DNA of 47,994 nucleotides from an uncultured Blautia sp. (GTDB taxonomy: Bacteria; Bacillota; Clostridia; Lachnospirales; Lachnospiraceae), in the NCBI GenBank assembly GCA_946622645.1, contig CAMOQF010000005.1:1-47994 (forward strand), written 5' to 3'. A program made the translations under genes and the position numbers. This document shows positions 22,776 through 33,773 of the stretch, piece by piece; the stretch's first letter is position 1, and each line of letters begins with the position of its first letter. Under the pieces are notes generated by a model. That model saw only the letters and a list, made by a program, of their open reading frames with translations. It searched no databases and was not told where the DNA came from.

Positions 22776-25700
22776 TTATTCTTCTTCGGAGGGTTCGTCG
22801 TCAGAAAAATCTTCCTCTTCCTCGAGGATCTCATCCTCTTCCAGAGTATCGTCTTCCTCCAGAAGATCGTCCGGCTCCTCATCTTCGGGAAGATCTTCCG
22901 TAATGACTTCTTCCTCTTCAAAGTATTCATCGTCGCTGCCGGTATCCAGTTGGATCTGGCTGTACCGTTTGAGGCCTGTGCCGGCCGGGATCAGCTTACC
23001 GATGATCACGTTTTCCTTCAGACCGACCAGATGGTCGACCTTGCCTTTGATGGCGGCCTCGGTCAGGACCTTGGTCGTCTCCTGGAAGGAAGCTGCCGAC
23101 AGGAAGGAATCCGTCGCCAGAGAGGCTTTGGTGATGCCGAGAAGGACCTGTTTGCCTTCAGCCGGCGTCTTGCCTTCTGCGATCATCGCTTCGTTGATGT
23201 CTTCGAACTCCAGGACATCCACATGGGTGCCGGGAAGGAACTCGGTATCGCCGTTCTCTTCCACGCGGATCTTCTTCAGCATCTGGCGCACGATGACCTC
23301 GATGTGTTTGTCGTTGATCTCCACGCCCTGCAGGCGGTACACTCTCTGTACTTCACGGAGCATGTAGTCCTGCACGGAGCGGACGCCCTTGATGCGAAGG
23401 ATGTCGTGCGGATTGACGGAACCTTCGGTGATCTCGTCGCCGGCTTCCAGGAACTGGCCGTCGGACACCTTGATGCGGGAGCTGTACGGGATCAGGTAGG
23501 TCTTGGAATCGCCCGTCTCCTGATCCGTCACGATCACTTCCCGTTTCTTCTTGGTGTCGTTGATGGTCGCAACGCCCTTGATCTCCGTGATGATGGCAAG
23601 GCCCTTGGGCTTTCTTGCCTCAAACAGCTCCTCGACACGGGGAAGACCCTGTGTGATGTCGCCGCCGGCAACGCCGCCGGAGTGGAAGGTACGCATGGTC
23701 AGCTGTGTGCCGGGTTCGCCGATGGACTGGGCCGCGATGATGCCGACCGCCTCACCGACCTGAACCGGCTCGCCGGTAGCCATGTTGGCGCCGTAGCACT
23801 TGGCGCAGATGCCCACCTTGCAGCGGCAGGTCAGGATGGTCCTGATCTTGACGCGCTCGATGGCTTCGCCTTTCTCGTTCACCCCTTCTTTGATGATGCG
23901 GGATGCTCTTCTGGGCGTGATCATATGGTTGCGCTTGACGATCACTTCTCCATCCTTGTTGGTGATGGTCTCGCAGGCGAACCTGCCGGTAATGCGCTCC
24001 TGCAGGGTCTCAATGGTCTCTTTGCCGTCCGTAAAGGTCTTGACATACATGCCGGTGATTTCTTCACGGTTTTCGCAGCAGTCGGTCTCACGGATGATCT
24101 GCTCCTGAGAAACGTCGACCAGACGGCGGGTCAGATAACCCGAGTCAGCGGTACGGAGAGCCGTATCGCTCATGCCCTTTCTGGCGCCGTGGGCGGACAT
24201 GAAGTATTCCAGAACGTCCAGGCCTTCACGGAAATTGGACTTGATGGGAAGCTCGATGGTATGGCCTGTGGTATCTGCCATCAGTCCGCGCATGCCGGCA
24301 AGCTGTTTGATCTGCTTGTCGGAACCACGGGCACCGGAGTCCGCCATCATGAAAATGTTGTTGTATTTGTCGAGGCCGCCGAGCAGAGCGGATGTCAGCT
24401 TTTCGTCGGTCTCTTTCCAGGTGTCCACGACCTCTTTGTAACGCTCTTCCTCCGTGATCAGACCACGGCGGAAGTTCCGGGTGATCTTGTCCACGGTGTT
24501 CTGCGCGTTCTGGATGAGTTCCGGCTTGATGGGCGGAACCGTCATATCCGAGATGGAAACCGTCATGGCAGCCCGGGTGGAATATTTGTAGCCGGTCTCC
24601 TTGATGGCGTCCAGCACCTCTGCGGTACGGGTAGCCCCGTGGGTGTTGATGACTTTTTCAAGGATCTGCTTCAGCTGTTTTTTCTTGACCAGGAAGTCCA
24701 CTTCCAGCAGAAGCTCGTTGCCCGGGATGGAGCGGTCTACAAAGCCCAGATCCTGCGGAAGGATCTCGTTGAACAGGAATCTGCCCAGCGTCGACTCGAT
24801 ATTCTGGGTCAGGACGGTGCCGTCCGGCTGGATCTTCGTACAGCGCACCTTGATCCTGGACTGCAGGGTGATAACGCCGTTTTCATATGCCAGGATGGCT
24901 TCGTTGACACTGCGGAAGAATTTGCCTTCGCCCTTGTTGCCGGGACGCTCCTGGGTCAGGTAGTAGATCCCCAGGACCATATCCTGTGAAGGAACGGCCA
25001 CGGGACCGCCGTCGGAGGGCTTTAACAGGTTGTTGGGTGAAAGCAGCAGGAAACGGCATTCCGCCTGGGCTTCCACCGAAAGGGGAAGATGGACTGCCAT
25101 CTGGTCCCCGTCGAAGTCCGCGTTGAAAGCGGTACAGACAAGAGGATGCAGCTTGATGGCCTTGCCTTCCACCAGGATGGGCTCAAACGCCTGGATACCC
25201 AGACGGTGCAGGGTAGGCGCACGGTTCAGCATCACGGGATGCTCCTTGATCACCTCTTCCAGCACGTCCCAGACCTGGTTATCCATCTTTTCCACCATCT
25301 TCTTGGCGCTCTTGATGTTGTGGGAGGTGCCGTTGGCGACCAGCTCCTTCATGACGAAGGGCTTGAACAGTTCGATCGCCATCTCCTTGGGCAGACCGCA
25401 CTGATAGATCTTCAGCTCCGGTCCTACCACGATAACGGAACGGCCGGAATAGTCCACACGTTTGCCCAGAAGGTTCTGACGGAAACGTCCGGATTTACCT
25501 TTCAGCATGTCGGAGAGGGACTTGAGCGGACGGTTGCCGGGTCCGGTGACCGGACGGCCGCGGCGGCCGTTGTCGATCAGCGCGTCCACAGCTTCCTGCA
25601 GCATACGCTTTTCGTTGCGGACGATGATGTCCGGAGCGCCCAGCTCCAGCAGTCTTTTCAGACGGTTGTTGCGGTTGATGATCCTGCGGTACAGGTCGTT

Positions 25701-26489
25701 CAGGTCGGAGGTGGCAAAACGGCCGCCGTCCAGCTGTACCATAGGACGAAGGTCCGGCGGGATCACGGGGATGACCGTCATGATCATCCACTCCGGACGG
25801 TTGCCGGACTCGCGGAAGGATTCCACCACTTCGAGACGTTTGATGATCCGGGCCCTCTTCTGGCCGGAAGCGTCCTGAAGCTCGTCTTTCAGCTCCTCGG
25901 CTTCCTTGTCCAGGTCGATGGCTTCCAGAAGCTCTTTGATGGATTCGGCTCCCATCTCCGCGCGGAAGGTGTTCCCGAACGCCTCACGGGCGTCCTGGTA
26001 TTCCTTCTCGGAGAGGACCTGCTTGTACTGCAGGCTGGAGGTTCCCGGATCCAGCACGATATAGCTTGCGAAGTACAGTACTTTCTCCAGTGTACGCGGA
26101 GAAATATCGAGGATCAGTCCCATGCGGGAGGGGATCCCTTTAAAATACCAGATGTGGGAAACGGGCGCGGCCAGCTGAATATGGCCCATCCGTTCACGAC
26201 GGACCGAAGACTTGGTGACTTCTACGCCGCATCGGTCACACACCACGCCTTTGTAACGGATCTTTTTGTATTTACCGCAGTGGCATTCCCAGTCTTTGCT
26301 GGGTCCGAAGATCCGCTCGCAGAACAGCCCGTCCTTTTCCGGCTTCAGAGTCCGGTAGTTGATGGTCTCAGGCTTTAAGACCTCACCGCGGGACCATTCG
26401 CAGATCCGCTCGGGAGAAGCCAGCCCGATCTTGATCGCATCGAAGGTCATTGGCTGATAGGTTGCGGTGGTATTGGTTGAATCTGCCAT
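22776..26489 (-). CDS. rpoC: DNA-directed RNA polymerase subunit beta'
   Basis: The 1237-residue protein has the N-terminal zinc finger ([19 protein letters not shown]), the catalytic Mg site NADFDGDQ, the bridge-helix/trigger-loop region ([23 protein letters not shown]) and the second zinc site ([11 protein letters not shown]). The C-terminal roughly 50 residues are almost entirely Glu/Asp, an acidic tail longer than in most homologues. It is 12 nt downstream of rpoB and cotranscribed with it. It forms the active centre with the beta subunit. Confidence 0.99.
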   Translation of the reverse strand: MADSTNTTATYQPMTFDAIKIGLASPERICEWSRGEVLKPETINYRTLKPEKDGLFCERIFGPSKDWECHCGKYKKIRYKGVVCDRCGVEVTKSSVRRERMGHIQLAAPVSHIWYFKGIPSRMGLILDISPRTLEKVLYFASYIVLDPGTSSLQYKQVLSEKEYQDAREAFGNTFRAEMGAESIKELLEAIDLDKEAEELKDELQDASGQKRARIIKRLEVVESFRESGNRPEWMIMTVIPVIPPDLRPMVQLDGGRFATSDLNDLYRRIINRNNRLKRLLELGAPDIIVRNEKRMLQEAVDALIDNGRRGRPVTGPGNRPLKSLSDMLKGKSGRFRQNLLGKRVDYSGRSVIVVGPELKIYQCGLPKEMAIELFKPFVMKELVANGTSHNIKSAKKMVEKMDNQVWDVLEEVIKEHPVMLNRAPTLHRLGIQAFEPILVEGKAIKLHPLVCTAFNADFDGDQMAVHLPLSVEAQAECRFLLLSPNNLLKPSDGGPVAVPSQDMVLGIYYLTQERPGNKGEGKFFRSVNEAILAYENGVITLQSRIKVRCTKIQPDGTVLTQNIESTLGRFLFNEILPQDLGFVDRSIPGNELLLEVDFLVKKKQLKQILEKVINTHGATRTAEVLDAIKETGYKYSTRAAMTVSISDMTVPPIKPELIQNAQNTVDKITRNFRRGLITEEERYKEVVDTWKETDEKLTSALLGGLDKYNNIFMMADSGARGSDKQIKQLAGMRGLMADTTGHTIELPIKSNFREGLDVLEYFMSAHGARKGMSDTALRTADSGYLTRRLVDVSQEQIIRETDCCENREEITGMYVKTFTDGKETIETLQERITGRFACETITNKDGEVIVKRNHMITPRRASRIIKEGVNEKGEAIERVKIRTILTCRCKVGICAKCYGANMATGEPVQVGEAVGIIAAQSIGEPGTQLTMRTFHSGGVAGGDITQGLPRVEELFEARKPKGLAIITEIKGVATINDTKKKREVIVTDQETGDSKTYLIPYSSRIKVSDGQFLEAGDEITEGSVNPHDILRIKGVRSVQDYMLREVQRVYRLQGVEINDKHIEVIVRQMLKKIRVEENGDTEFLPGTHVDVLEFEDINEAMIAEGKTPAEGKQVLLGITKASLATDSFLSAASFQETTKVLTEAAIKGKVDHLVGLKENVIIGKLIPAGTGLKRYSQIQLDTGSDDEYFEEEEVITEDLPEDEEPDDLLEEDDTLEEDEILEEEEDFSDDEPSEEE

Positions 26490-26501
26490 TTATTTGCCTC
26501 C

Positions 26502-29500
26502 TTACTCTTCGTCAAGAGTTTCCTGGAATTCATCGAAATCATCAGCGTCATCCATGACCGAATCCTCGTCGTTTATATCCACCAGCTCTCCGTCCGAGAA
26601 TTCCTGCTGGGTATAGCCATGGCTTCCGAAGGATTCCCGGTCTCTGCGGCCTCTGGAATCGCCTTCGATGACAGAGCGAAGATCGGTGTCGCCGTAATCC
26701 ACGGTCTCCATGATCTCTACTTCTGTCTGGTCGTCCCGCAGGACTCTTACATCCAGACCGAGGGACTGCAGCTCTTTCAGCAGGACCTTGAAGGATTCCG
26801 GAATGCCGGACTCGGGGATGTTGTCGCCTTTTATGATCGCTTCGTAGGTCTTGACACGGCCGACCACGTCGTCCGACTTGACCGTAAGGATCTCCTGCAG
26901 GGTGTAGGATGCGCCATAAGCCTCCAGCGCCCAGACTTCCATCTCACCGAAACGCTGGCCGCCGAACTGAGCCTTGCCGCCCAGCGGCTGCTGGGTAACC
27001 AGGGAGTACGGGCCTGTGGAACGTGCGTGGATCTTGTCATCCACCAGGTGATGGAGCTTCAGGTAGTGCATGTGGCCGATGGTGACGGGGCTGTCAAAAT
27101 ATTCCCCTGTACGGCCGTCTCTCAGGCGGACCTTGCCGTCGCGGGAGATCGGAACGCCCTTCCAGACCTCTCTGTGGGCCTTGTTCTCATCCAGGAACTG
27201 CATGACCTCCGGGGCGAGCTGATCCTGATATTTGGCGCGGAATTCTTCAAAATCTTCCGTGTTGACGTAGTCGTTTGCCATCTCCAGGGTATCCTGGATG
27301 TCACTCTCGTTCGCGCCGGCAAACACAGGCGTGGACACATTGAAGCCCAGGGCCTTGGCTGCCAGGGACAGATGGATCTCCAGCACCTGGCCTATGTTCA
27401 TACGGGAAGGCACGCCGAGCGGATTCAGCACGATATCCAGCGGACGTCCGTTGGGCAGGAAGGGCATATCCTCCACCGGGAGCACCCGGGAGACAACACC
27501 CTTGTTTCCGTGACGGCCTGCCATCTTGTCGCCTACCGAGATCTTTCTCTTCTGCGCGATGTAGATACGCACGGACTGGTTGACGCCTGCGGGCAGGGCA
27601 TCCCCGTCGTTTTCTTTGGTAAACACCTTGGCATCCACAACGATGCCGTATTCCCCGTGGGGAACCTTGAGGGAAGTATCACGGACTTCGCGGGCCTTCT
27701 CACCGAAGATCGCGCGCAGCAGTCTTTCTTCCGCCGTGAGCTCGGTCTCGCCCTTGGGCGTGACTTTTCCTACCAGGATGTCGCCTGCACGGACCTCGGC
27801 GCCGATGCGGATGATGCCGCGCTCGTCCAGATCCTTCAGGGCATCGTCGCCAACGCCGGGAACGTCGCGGGTGATCTCCTCCGGCCCCAGCTTGGTGTCG
27901 CGGGATTCCGCCTCGTATTCCTCGATATGGACGGAAGTATACACGTCGTTCATGACCAGGCGTTCAGACAGAAGGACGGCGTCCTCGTAGTTGTAGCCTT
28001 CCCAGGTCATGAAGCCGATCAGCGGGTTCTTGCCCAGAGCCAGCTCGCCGTTGGCGGTGGAGGGGCCGTCCGCGATGACATCGCCGGCTTCCACATGCTC
28101 GCCCTGGTTGACGATGGGCTTCTGGTTATAGCAGTTGCTCTGATTGGAGCGCAGGAACTTGGTCAGATGATAGTCGTCCCTCGTTCCGTCGTCGTTTTTG
28201 ATGGAAATGTCCGTGGAAGTCGCGCTCAGCACGGTGCCGGACTTTCTGGCGGTCACGCAGACGCCGGAGTCGACGGCCGTCTTGGTCTCCATGCCGGTGC
28301 CGACGACAGGCGCTTCCGTGGTCAGAAGCGGCACTGCCTGACGCTGCATGTTGGAGCCCATCAGAGCACGGTTTGCATCATCGTTCTGCAGGAAGGGGAT
28401 CAGGGCTGTCGCCACGGAGAAGACCATCTTGGGGGACACGTCCATGTAATCGAACATGTGGCGGTCATACTCCTGTGTCTCTTCGCGGAAACGGCCGGAT
28501 ACCATCTTACGTACGAAATGGCCTTCTTCGTCCAGGGCTTCGTTCGCCTGGGCCACGTGGTAGTTGTCCTCCTCGTCAGCGGTCATGTAGACGACCTCGT
28601 CCGTGACGACCGGGTTCTCGGGATCGGATTTGTCGATCTTGCGGTACGGCGCTTCCACAAAGCCGTACTGATTGATCCGGGCGTAGGAGGCCAGGGAGTT
28701 GATCAGACCGATGTTGGGACCTTCAGGGGTCTCGATGGGGCACATTCTTCCGTAGTGGGAATAATGTACGTCACGGACCTCGAATCCGGCTCTGTCACGG
28801 GACAGGCCGCCGGGACCCAGTGCGGACAGACGTCTTTTATGCGTCAGCTCACCCAGGGGGTTGTTCTGATCCATGAACTGGGACAGCTGGGAGGAACCGA
28901 AGAATTCCTTGACCGCGGCCGTGACCGGTTTGATGTTGATCAGGGACTGCGGAGAGATGCTTTCGGAATCCTGCGTGGTCATACGCTCACGCACCACTCT
29001 TTCCAGACGGGAAAGACCGATGCGGTACTGGTTCTGCAGCAGCTCGCCCACCGCACGGATGCGGCGGTTGCCCAGATGGTCGATGTCATCGTCGTTCCCG
29101 ATCCCGTATTCCAGGTGCATATTGTAGTTGATGGAGGCAAAGATATCCTCCTTGGTGATATGCTTGGGGATCAGGTCGTGGATATCCCGTTTAATGGCTT
29201 CGACGCGCTCTTCAAAGGTCTCGTTCTCATCCAGGATGTGGCGCAGGACCGGATAGTAGACCAGCTCTGTCACGCCGATCTCTTTGGGATCGGTGAGTTC
29301 CGGGATGAAATTGCGGATGTCGACCATCATGCTGGAGAGGACCTTGACGGAACGGTTTTCCGTCTCGATCCAGACAGCCGGAACGGCCTCGTTCTGGATA
29401 CGGTCGGCCAGCTCTCTGGTCACGGCAGTCCCGGCTTCCGCCAGGATCTCCCCGGTCAGTTCGGATACGACGTCCTCCGCGAGGCGGTGATGGACGATCC

Positions 29501-30362
29501 GCTTGTTCAGATGGAGCTTCTTATTGAATTTGTAACGGCCGACCTTGGCAAGATCATATCTTCTGGGGTCGAAGAACATGGCCGTGATCAGGCTCTCGGC
29601 GTTTTCCACGGCGAGCGGCTCGCCGGGACGGATCTTTTTGTAGAGCTCCAGCAGACCTTCCTGGTAGTTGGTCGCCGTGTCCTTGCCGAAGCTGGCCAGG
29701 ATCTTGGGCTCTTCGCCGAACATTTCGATGATCTCGGCGTTGGAGCCTACGCCCAGGGCACGGATCAGCACGGTGATAGGGACCTTACGGGTCCTGTCCA
29801 CACGTACGTAGAATACGTCGTTGGAATCGGTCTCATACTCGAGCCAGGCGCCTCTGTTGGGGATCACTGTGCTGGAGAAAAGCCTTTTTCCGAGTTTATC
29901 GTGCGTGATTGCAAAATAGATACCGGGGGAACGTACCAGCTGGCTGACGATGACTCGCTCGGCGCCGTTGATAACAAAGGTACCTGTTGCAGTCATGAGC
30001 GGAAGGTCTCCCATAAAGATCTCGTGCTCGTTGATCTCTTCTGTCTCTTTGTTGATCAGCCTGACGCGGACTTTCAAAGGTGCGCTGTATGTTACGTCTC
30101 GTTCTTTGCATTCTTCGATGGAATACTTGGCGTCGTTTTCATCGTAAGTAAAATCGATGAACTCAAGGCTCAGCTTTCCGCCGAAATCGTTGATCGGAGA
30201 AATGTCGTCAAACACTTCCTTCAGGCCTTCTTTTAAGAACCACTGGTAGGAATCCTTCTGAACCTCGATCAGATTAGGCATCTCCAGTACTTCCTGCTGC
30301 CGTTGGAAGCTCATGCGGCTGCTTCTTCCGGTTTTTACAGAACGAATTCTGTTTTTTTCCAT
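26502..30362 (-). CDS. rpoB: DNA-directed RNA polymerase subunit beta
   Basis: The start at 30362 is set by AGGGGTG upstream and homology ([12 protein letters not shown]); a longer in-frame extension to 30497 runs through the promoter and is rejected. The 1286-residue protein contains the rifampicin pocket ([22 protein letters not shown]), the [11 protein letters not shown] segment, the [14 protein letters not shown] region and the C-terminal [18 protein letters not shown]. The rifampicin region looks wild type apart from Gly where many species have Ser or Ala. The C-terminus is acidic (about 25 residues). It is preceded by its own promoter and leader hairpin. Confidence 0.99.
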   Translation of the reverse strand: MEKNRIRSVKTGRSSRMSFQRQQEVLEMPNLIEVQKDSYQWFLKEGLKEVFDDISPINDFGGKLSLEFIDFTYDENDAKYSIEECKERDVTYSAPLKVRVRLINKETEEINEHEIFMGDLPLMTATGTFVINGAERVIVSQLVRSPGIYFAITHDKLGKRLFSSTVIPNRGAWLEYETDSNDVFYVRVDRTRKVPITVLIRALGVGSNAEIIEMFGEEPKILASFGKDTATNYQEGLLELYKKIRPGEPLAVENAESLITAMFFDPRRYDLAKVGRYKFNKKLHLNKRIVHHRLAEDVVSELTGEILAEAGTAVTRELADRIQNEAVPAVWIETENRSVKVLSSMMVDIRNFIPELTDPKEIGVTELVYYPVLRHILDENETFEERVEAIKRDIHDLIPKHITKEDIFASINYNMHLEYGIGNDDDIDHLGNRRIRAVGELLQNQYRIGLSRLERVVRERMTTQDSESISPQSLINIKPVTAAVKEFFGSSQLSQFMDQNNPLGELTHKRRLSALGPGGLSRDRAGFEVRDVHYSHYGRMCPIETPEGPNIGLINSLASYARINQYGFVEAPYRKIDKSDPENPVVTDEVVYMTADEEDNYHVAQANEALDEEGHFVRKMVSGRFREETQEYDRHMFDYMDVSPKMVFSVATALIPFLQNDDANRALMGSNMQRQAVPLLTTEAPVVGTGMETKTAVDSGVCVTARKSGTVLSATSTDISIKNDDGTRDDYHLTKFLRSNQSNCYNQKPIVNQGEHVEAGDVIADGPSTANGELALGKNPLIGFMTWEGYNYEDAVLLSERLVMNDVYTSVHIEEYEAESRDTKLGPEEITRDVPGVGDDALKDLDERGIIRIGAEVRAGDILVGKVTPKGETELTAEERLLRAIFGEKAREVRDTSLKVPHGEYGIVVDAKVFTKENDGDALPAGVNQSVRIYIAQKRKISVGDKMAGRHGNKGVVSRVLPVEDMPFLPNGRPLDIVLNPLGVPSRMNIGQVLEIHLSLAAKALGFNVSTPVFAGANESDIQDTLEMANDYVNTEDFEEFRAKYQDQLAPEVMQFLDENKAHREVWKGVPISRDGKVRLRDGRTGEYFDSPVTIGHMHYLKLHHLVDDKIHARSTGPYSLVTQQPLGGKAQFGGQRFGEMEVWALEAYGASYTLQEILTVKSDDVVGRVKTYEAIIKGDNIPESGIPESFKVLLKELQSLGLDVRVLRDDQTEVEIMETVDYGDTDLRSVIEGDSRGRRDRESFGSHGYTQQEFSDGELVDINDEDSVMDDADDFDEFQETLDEE

Positions 30363-30406
30363 GGACGTTTCACCCCTGTTTTCTGTAGATATATGGACTG
30401 GGAACC

Positions 30407-30429
30407 TGTCGAAAGGCGCACTTTCGACA
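30407..30429 (-). other. Perfect hairpin in the rpoB leader
   Basis: TGTCGAAAG (30407-30415) and CTTTCGACA (30421-30429) form a perfect 9-bp stem with a 5-nt loop about 8 nt after the expected rpoB transcript start. No U-run follows, so it is not a terminator. It may stabilise the transcript or be a protein or processing site. Confidence 0.65.
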
Positions 30430-30443
30430 ATATAGCACCCTAT

Positions 30444-30472
30444 AGTGTAACACAAAGAGATTTTAAAGTCAA
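30444..30472 (-). promoter_or_regulatory. rpoB promoter
   Basis: Minus-strand TTGACT (30472-30467), a 17-nt spacer and TACACT (30449-30444), located between the rplL terminator and rpoB. The expected start is near 30437. Confidence 0.65.
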
Positions 30473-30496
30473 CAAAAAAATGCAGAAGTTTTTTCA

Positions 30497-30531
30497 CGAC
30501 AAAAAGCCGCTCCCTCGCGGGAACGGCTTTT
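30497..30531 (-). terminator. rplL-rpoB intergenic terminator
   Basis: AAAAGCCG (30502-30509) pairs with CGGCTTTT (30524-30531), extended inwards by a T-A and three C-G pairs after one mismatch. Five U's follow on the minus strand. It can be a full or partial terminator after rplL. Confidence 0.8.
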
Positions 30532-30544
30532 GAAAACGCTCTGA

Positions 30545-30916
30545 TTATTTAAGAGTGACCTTAGCGCCTTCTGCTTCGAGCTTAGCCTTGATGTCCTCAG
30601 CTTCTGCCTTGGAAACGCCTTCTTTGACGGGCTTCGGAGCTTCGTCGACAACTGCCTTGGCTTCTTTGAGGCCGAGACCGGTGATCTCACGGACAACCTT
30701 GATGACCTTAACCTTGTTCGGGCCAACCTCTGTCAGCTCAACGTCAAACTCGTCCTTCTCAACAACTTCTTCTGCGGGGCCGGCTGCTGCTACAACAACA
30801 CCTGCTGCTGCGGAAACGCCAAACTCTTCTTCACATGCCTTTACCAGGTCATTCAGCTCTAATACGCTCAGCTCTTTGATCGCTGCGATGAATTCTTCTG
30901 TGGTCAGTTTTGCCAT
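30545..30916 (-). CDS. rplL: 50S ribosomal protein L7/L12
   Basis: From ATG 30916 (GGAGG 8 nt upstream) the protein has 123 residues; a longer in-frame form from 30931 is rejected. It has the N-terminal dimer helices ([32 protein letters not shown]), the Ala-rich hinge ([13 protein letters not shown]) and the compact C-terminal factor-binding domain ([32 protein letters not shown]). It forms the ribosomal stalk that recruits translation GTPases, and it follows rplJ by 34 nt as usual. Confidence 0.98.
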   Translation of the reverse strand: MAKLTTEEFIAAIKELSVLELNDLVKACEEEFGVSAAAGVVVAAAGPAEEVVEKDEFDVELTEVGPNKVKVIKVVREITGLGLKEAKAVVDEAPKPVKEGVSKAEAEDIKAKLEAEGAKVTLK

Positions 30917-30950
30917 CTTATTTTCCTCCATTATAATATTTTTTGAATGA

Positions 30951-31493
30951 TTATTCTGCTGCCGGAGCTGCTTCTGCTTCCGGAGCTGCTTCTGCTGCGG
31001 GCGCGGCCTCGCCGTCCTTTTCGCCGATCTGCTTCAGGACACGGGCGAAGTTGGCGACCGGTGACTGCATGCTGCCTAACAGACGGCCCAGAAGGATCTC
31101 TCTGGACGGAATGTCTGCCAGAGCTTTCATGCCTGCGGCGTCATTGTACTTTCCTTCGATGACACCGGCGATCATCTCAAGCTTCTGGAACTGCTTTGCA
31201 TACTTGGCGATGATGCGGGCAGGTGCAGTAGCATCTTCCTTGGAAACCGCAAGAGCGTTTGTGCCGTTCAGATGCTCAGCAAGAGCTTCACATGCTGTGC
31301 CGGCAAAGGCGCGGTTCATCAGTGTGTTCTTGTAAACTTTGTAGAGGATTCCGGCTTCTCTCATCTCTTTACGGAAAGCAGTATCCTGTTCTACGGTCAG
31401 ACCGCTGTAGTTTACCAGAACGACAGACTCTGCATCTTTGACAACGCCTGCGATCTCGTCTACGATTGGCTGTTTGAGTTCTACTTTTGCCAT
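30951..31493 (-). CDS. rplJ: 50S ribosomal protein L10
   Basis: The 180-residue protein begins [14 protein letters not shown] and has the L10 core ([25 protein letters not shown]) and helical C terminus. It ends in an Ala/Glu/Pro repeat tail ([18 protein letters not shown]) longer than in many homologues. It anchors L7/L12 dimers to the ribosome. An L10 leader RNA with a terminator precedes it, the place where excess L10-L12 complex represses synthesis in the family. Confidence 0.97.
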   Translation of the reverse strand: MAKVELKQPIVDEIAGVVKDAESVVLVNYSGLTVEQDTAFRKEMREAGILYKVYKNTLMNRAFAGTACEALAEHLNGTNALAVSKEDATAPARIIAKYAKQFQKLEMIAGVIEGKYNDAAGMKALADIPSREILLGRLLGSMQSPVANFARVLKQIGEKDGEAAPAAEAAPEAEAAPAAE

Positions 31494-31681
31494 GAAACGT
31501 GTTACCTCCTTATAGATTTTTGATCCGCTGTCGTCAGCATCCCGGTTGTCTATAAGTCTGTACGAATATAGAAAACGGGCCTGCCAGAAAGACAGACCCG
31601 GTCATTCACTCAGAATACACAGTCCTCGGCAGGCGCATTGCTGCTTATGCCTTGCGGCACCTGCTGTCTTCGGCAGCGTTC
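31494..31681 (-). ncRNA. L10 leader (ribosomal autoregulatory leader)
   Basis: The roughly 188-nt stretch between the promoter and the rplJ start is rich in stems. A strong terminator-like hairpin sits at 31576-31600. Complementary stretches at GCTGCCG/CGGCAGC-type arms lie in the upstream half. The position and arrangement match the L10-L12-binding leader known upstream of rplJ in Bacillota. The assignment rests on location and structure, not on a covariance search. Confidence 0.75.
31569..31600 (-). terminator. Attenuator hairpin of the rplJ leader
   Basis: CGGGCCTGCC (31576-31585) pairs with GACAGACCCG (31591-31600) with two G-U pairs and a 5-nt loop, followed by UUUU on the minus strand. 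It lies between the rplJ promoter and gene. Confidence 0.75.
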
Positions 31682-31687
31682 CTGTGT

Positions 31688-31716
31688 ACAATAGCATATT
31701 CAGAATATAATGTCAA
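31688..31716 (-). promoter_or_regulatory. rplJ-rplL promoter
   Basis: Minus-strand TTGACA (31716-31711), a 17-nt spacer and TATTGT (31693-31688). It begins only 8 nt after the upp stop codon, and no terminator separates them. Confidence 0.75.
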
Positions 31717-31724
31717 GCACAAAC

Positions 31725-32354
31725 TTATTTGGTGCCGAAGATCCTGTCGCCCGCATCTCCCAGGCCCGGGCAGATGTAAGCGTTCGAATTCAGCTCTCTG
31801 TCGAGGTTGCCGACGTAGATCTGGACATCCGGATGTGCTTCATGAAGCTTTTTTAAGCCCTCCGGAGCGGCGATCAGGCACATGAACTTGATGTTCTTTC
31901 CGCCTTTTTCCTTGACGAAATCGACGGCGGACACGGCGGAGCCGCCTGTCGCAAGCATGGGATCCACAACGATGGCGATCCTTTCCCCGATGGAATCCGG
32001 GAGCTTGCAGTAATATTCGTGCGGTTCATGGGTCTCGGGATCACGATAAAGGCCGATATGGCCCACCTTGGCCGAAGGAACCAGCGTCAGGATGCTGTTG
32101 ACCAGGCCCAGGCCGGCACGAAGGACGGGAATGACTGCCAGCTTTTTGCCGGAGATCATCGGCGTCATGCAGGTTTCCAGCGGCGTGGTGATCTCTACGT
32201 CCTCCGTGGGAAGGTCCCGCAGGGCTTCGTAACCCATGAGGATCCCGATCTCCTCCACCAGCTTGCGGAATTCGTTGGTGCCGGTGTTGACATCGCGGAG
32301 CATAGAGATTTTATGCTTGATCAGCGGATGATCCATGATAATCACGTTTTCCAT
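31725..32354 (-). CDS. upp: Uracil phosphoribosyltransferase
   Basis: The 209-residue protein is full length. It opens with the typical [14 protein letters not shown], has PVLRAGLGL, and has the PRPP-binding motif [13 protein letters not shown] (about 125-137), ending with [13 protein letters not shown]. It makes UMP from uracil and PRPP in pyrimidine salvage. It follows hpf by 33 nt and probably shares its transcript. The rplJ promoter begins right after its stop codon. Confidence 0.97.
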   Translation of the reverse strand: MENVIIMDHPLIKHKISMLRDVNTGTNEFRKLVEEIGILMGYEALRDLPTEDVEITTPLETCMTPMISGKKLAVIPVLRAGLGLVNSILTLVPSAKVGHIGLYRDPETHEPHEYYCKLPDSIGERIAIVVDPMLATGGSAVSAVDFVKEKGGKNIKFMCLIAAPEGLKKLHEAHPDVQIYVGNLDRELNSNAYICPGLGDAGDRIFGTK

Positions 32355-32387
32355 GTCATTTTCCTCTCTGTACGAAGATGTGGGTTT

Positions 32388-32915
32388 TTAGTATTCGGGC
32401 TCGATCAGGCCGTAGGTATTGCCTTTTCTTTTATAAACGACATTGATCTGATCCGTCTCGGCGTTGTTGAATACAAAGAAATTGTGTCCGAGGAGCTCCA
32501 TCTGAACGCAGGCATCCTCCGGATACATGGGCTTGATGTCGAACTTTTTGGAACGGATGATCCTGACATCTTCGCTCTCTTCATACTCGTTGTCGATAAA
32601 CGCCTGCTGGAAGTTGCCTCCCGACTGTTTGCGGTCGATGATCTTGTTTTTATAACGGCGGAGCTGCCGTTCAATCACCTCTTCCACCAGATCGATGGAT
32701 ACATACATGTCGTTGCTGGTCTGCTCTGAACGGATGATGCTGCCTTTCACCGGAATGGTCACTTCGATCTTCTGACGCTCTTTTTCCATGCTGAGGGTCA
32801 CGATCACTTCCGTGTCGGCGGTAAAATACCGTTCCAGTTTTCCAAGCTTTTCTTCAACTGCTGTTCTCAGGCCGTCACTGACCGGAATGTTTTTTCCACT
32901 GATGATGAATTTCAT
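32388..32915 (-). CDS. hpf: Ribosome hibernation promoting factor, long form
   Basis: The 175-residue protein has the N-terminal S30AE/HPF domain (MKFIISGKNIPVSDGLR...KLGKLERYF) and the longer C-terminal domain (RSKKFDIKPMYPEDACVQMELLGHNFFVFNNAETDQINVVYKRKGNTYGLIEP) that dimerises ribosomes into 100S particles. It acts in stationary phase or stress. It has its own promoter (32948-32976) and an AAGGGGG ribosome site, and it is followed by upp. Confidence 0.96.
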   Translation of the reverse strand: MKFIISGKNIPVSDGLRTAVEEKLGKLERYFTADTEVIVTLSMEKERQKIEVTIPVKGSIIRSEQTSNDMYVSIDLVEEVIERQLRRYKNKIIDRKQSGGNFQQAFIDNEYEESEDVRIIRSKKFDIKPMYPEDACVQMELLGHNFFVFNNAETDQINVVYKRKGNTYGLIEPEY

Positions 32916-32947
32916 GCTTCCATCCCCCTTTTCTGGTTGATGGTAAT

Positions 32948-32976
32948 ATTATAGCATAAGTTTTCGTTTATGCCTA
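32948..32976 (-). promoter_or_regulatory. hpf-upp promoter
   Basis: Minus-strand TAGGCA (32976-32971), a 17-nt spacer and perfect TATAAT (32953-32948), lying between hisA and hpf. Confidence 0.65.
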
Positions 32977-32992
32977 TGTTTTTATAAAGATT

Positions 32993-33766
32993 TCACAACT
33001 TTTTTTGACATAACCTGGTAAAAGGAAGCGTTCCGCCAAAAATGTCCAGGGCGCTGCCCACGGTGACGTCGAGTTTTTCCTTCCCGTGGATCTTCAGATC
33101 CATCAGATCCTGCCAGCTGCCGACTCCGCCGGCGTAGGTGACAGGGCACCCCGAAAAATCCGCGAGCATCTCTGCCAGCGGTTTTTCCACCCCGGAAGCC
33201 TTGCCCTCCACATCCACGGCATGTACCAGAAATTCGCTGCAGTACCCGCACAGGGTCTCCAGAGTCTCTTTTGTCAGGACGGTGTCCGTAAAGGTCTGCC
33301 ACCGGTCCGTCACGATATAGTAGGCTCCGTCCTTTTTGCGGCAGCTTAAGTCCAGCACCAGCCGGTCTTTTCCCACCGTGCGGACCATCTTTTCCAGATT
33401 TTCCCAGTAGATCCTCCCCTCGCGGAAAACATACGAGGTGACGATCGCATGGCTGGCGCCCGCGTCCAGAAAGGCTTCCGCGTTGTCCGGGTTGATGCCG
33501 CCTCCGGCCTGCAGTCCGCCGGGATAGGTCCCGAGGGCAAGGAACGCCTGGTCACGAGTAGCCTCGTAATAGGGGGAGCCTTCCTTGTTGAGCATGATCA
33601 CGTGTCCGCCCGACAGTCCCGCGTCCCGGTACAGGGCGGCAAAAAAAGAGGCATCCCGGGAGGAGACAAAGTTTTCACGCGCTTTGTCCCCTTCATCCTG
33701 CAGGCTGCCTCCTACGATCTGTTTTACTTTTCCGTTGTGTATGTCAATACATGGCCTGAATTTCAT
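32993..33766 (-). CDS. hisA: HisA, phosphoribosylformimino-AICAR ribotide isomerase, eukaryotic (His6)-like type
   Basis: From ATG 33766, 257 residues. The opening FRPCIDIHNGKVKQIVGGSL is characteristic of the fungal/plant His6 branch rather than standard bacterial HisA. The (beta/alpha)8 barrel phosphate sites are visible as QAGGGIN and TYAGGVGSW. The enzyme catalyses the fourth step of histidine synthesis. It overlaps no other his gene; instead it follows dapB, its start lying 7 nt beyond that stop. A longer form to 33925 would run into dapB and is rejected. Whether it is the main HisA of the organism cannot be told here. Confidence 0.85.
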   Translation of the reverse strand: MKFRPCIDIHNGKVKQIVGGSLQDEGDKARENFVSSRDASFFAALYRDAGLSGGHVIMLNKEGSPYYEATRDQAFLALGTYPGGLQAGGGINPDNAEAFLDAGASHAIVTSYVFREGRIYWENLEKMVRTVGKDRLVLDLSCRKKDGAYYIVTDRWQTFTDTVLTKETLETLCGYCSEFLVHAVDVEGKASGVEKPLAEMLADFSGCPVTYAGGVGSWQDLMDLKIHGKEKLDVTVGSALDIFGGTLPFTRLCQKKL

Positions 33767-33773
33767 ATCAACC

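Noticed and set aside
22716-24989. A 757-codon open frame antisense to rpoC
   Set aside because: Same explanation: the minus strand encodes beta' with its zinc and Mg motifs.
28830-28950. Rifampicin-resistance change in rpoB
   Set aside because: The pocket is intact; the Gly at the usual Ser/Ala position is a natural-type difference I cannot link to resistance.
26619-30236. A 1205-codon open frame antisense to rpoB
   Set aside because: It is the mirror of rpoB codon usage; the minus strand carries the full beta subunit with all motifs, and the antisense product has no recognisable domain or ribosome site.
30363-30497. N-terminal extension of rpoB
   Set aside because: It reads through the rpoB promoter and leader hairpin; the homologous start and ribosome site are at 30362.
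31494-31724. A small protein gene in the gap before rplJ
   Set aside because: The stretch is fully explained by the promoter and the structured L10 leader.
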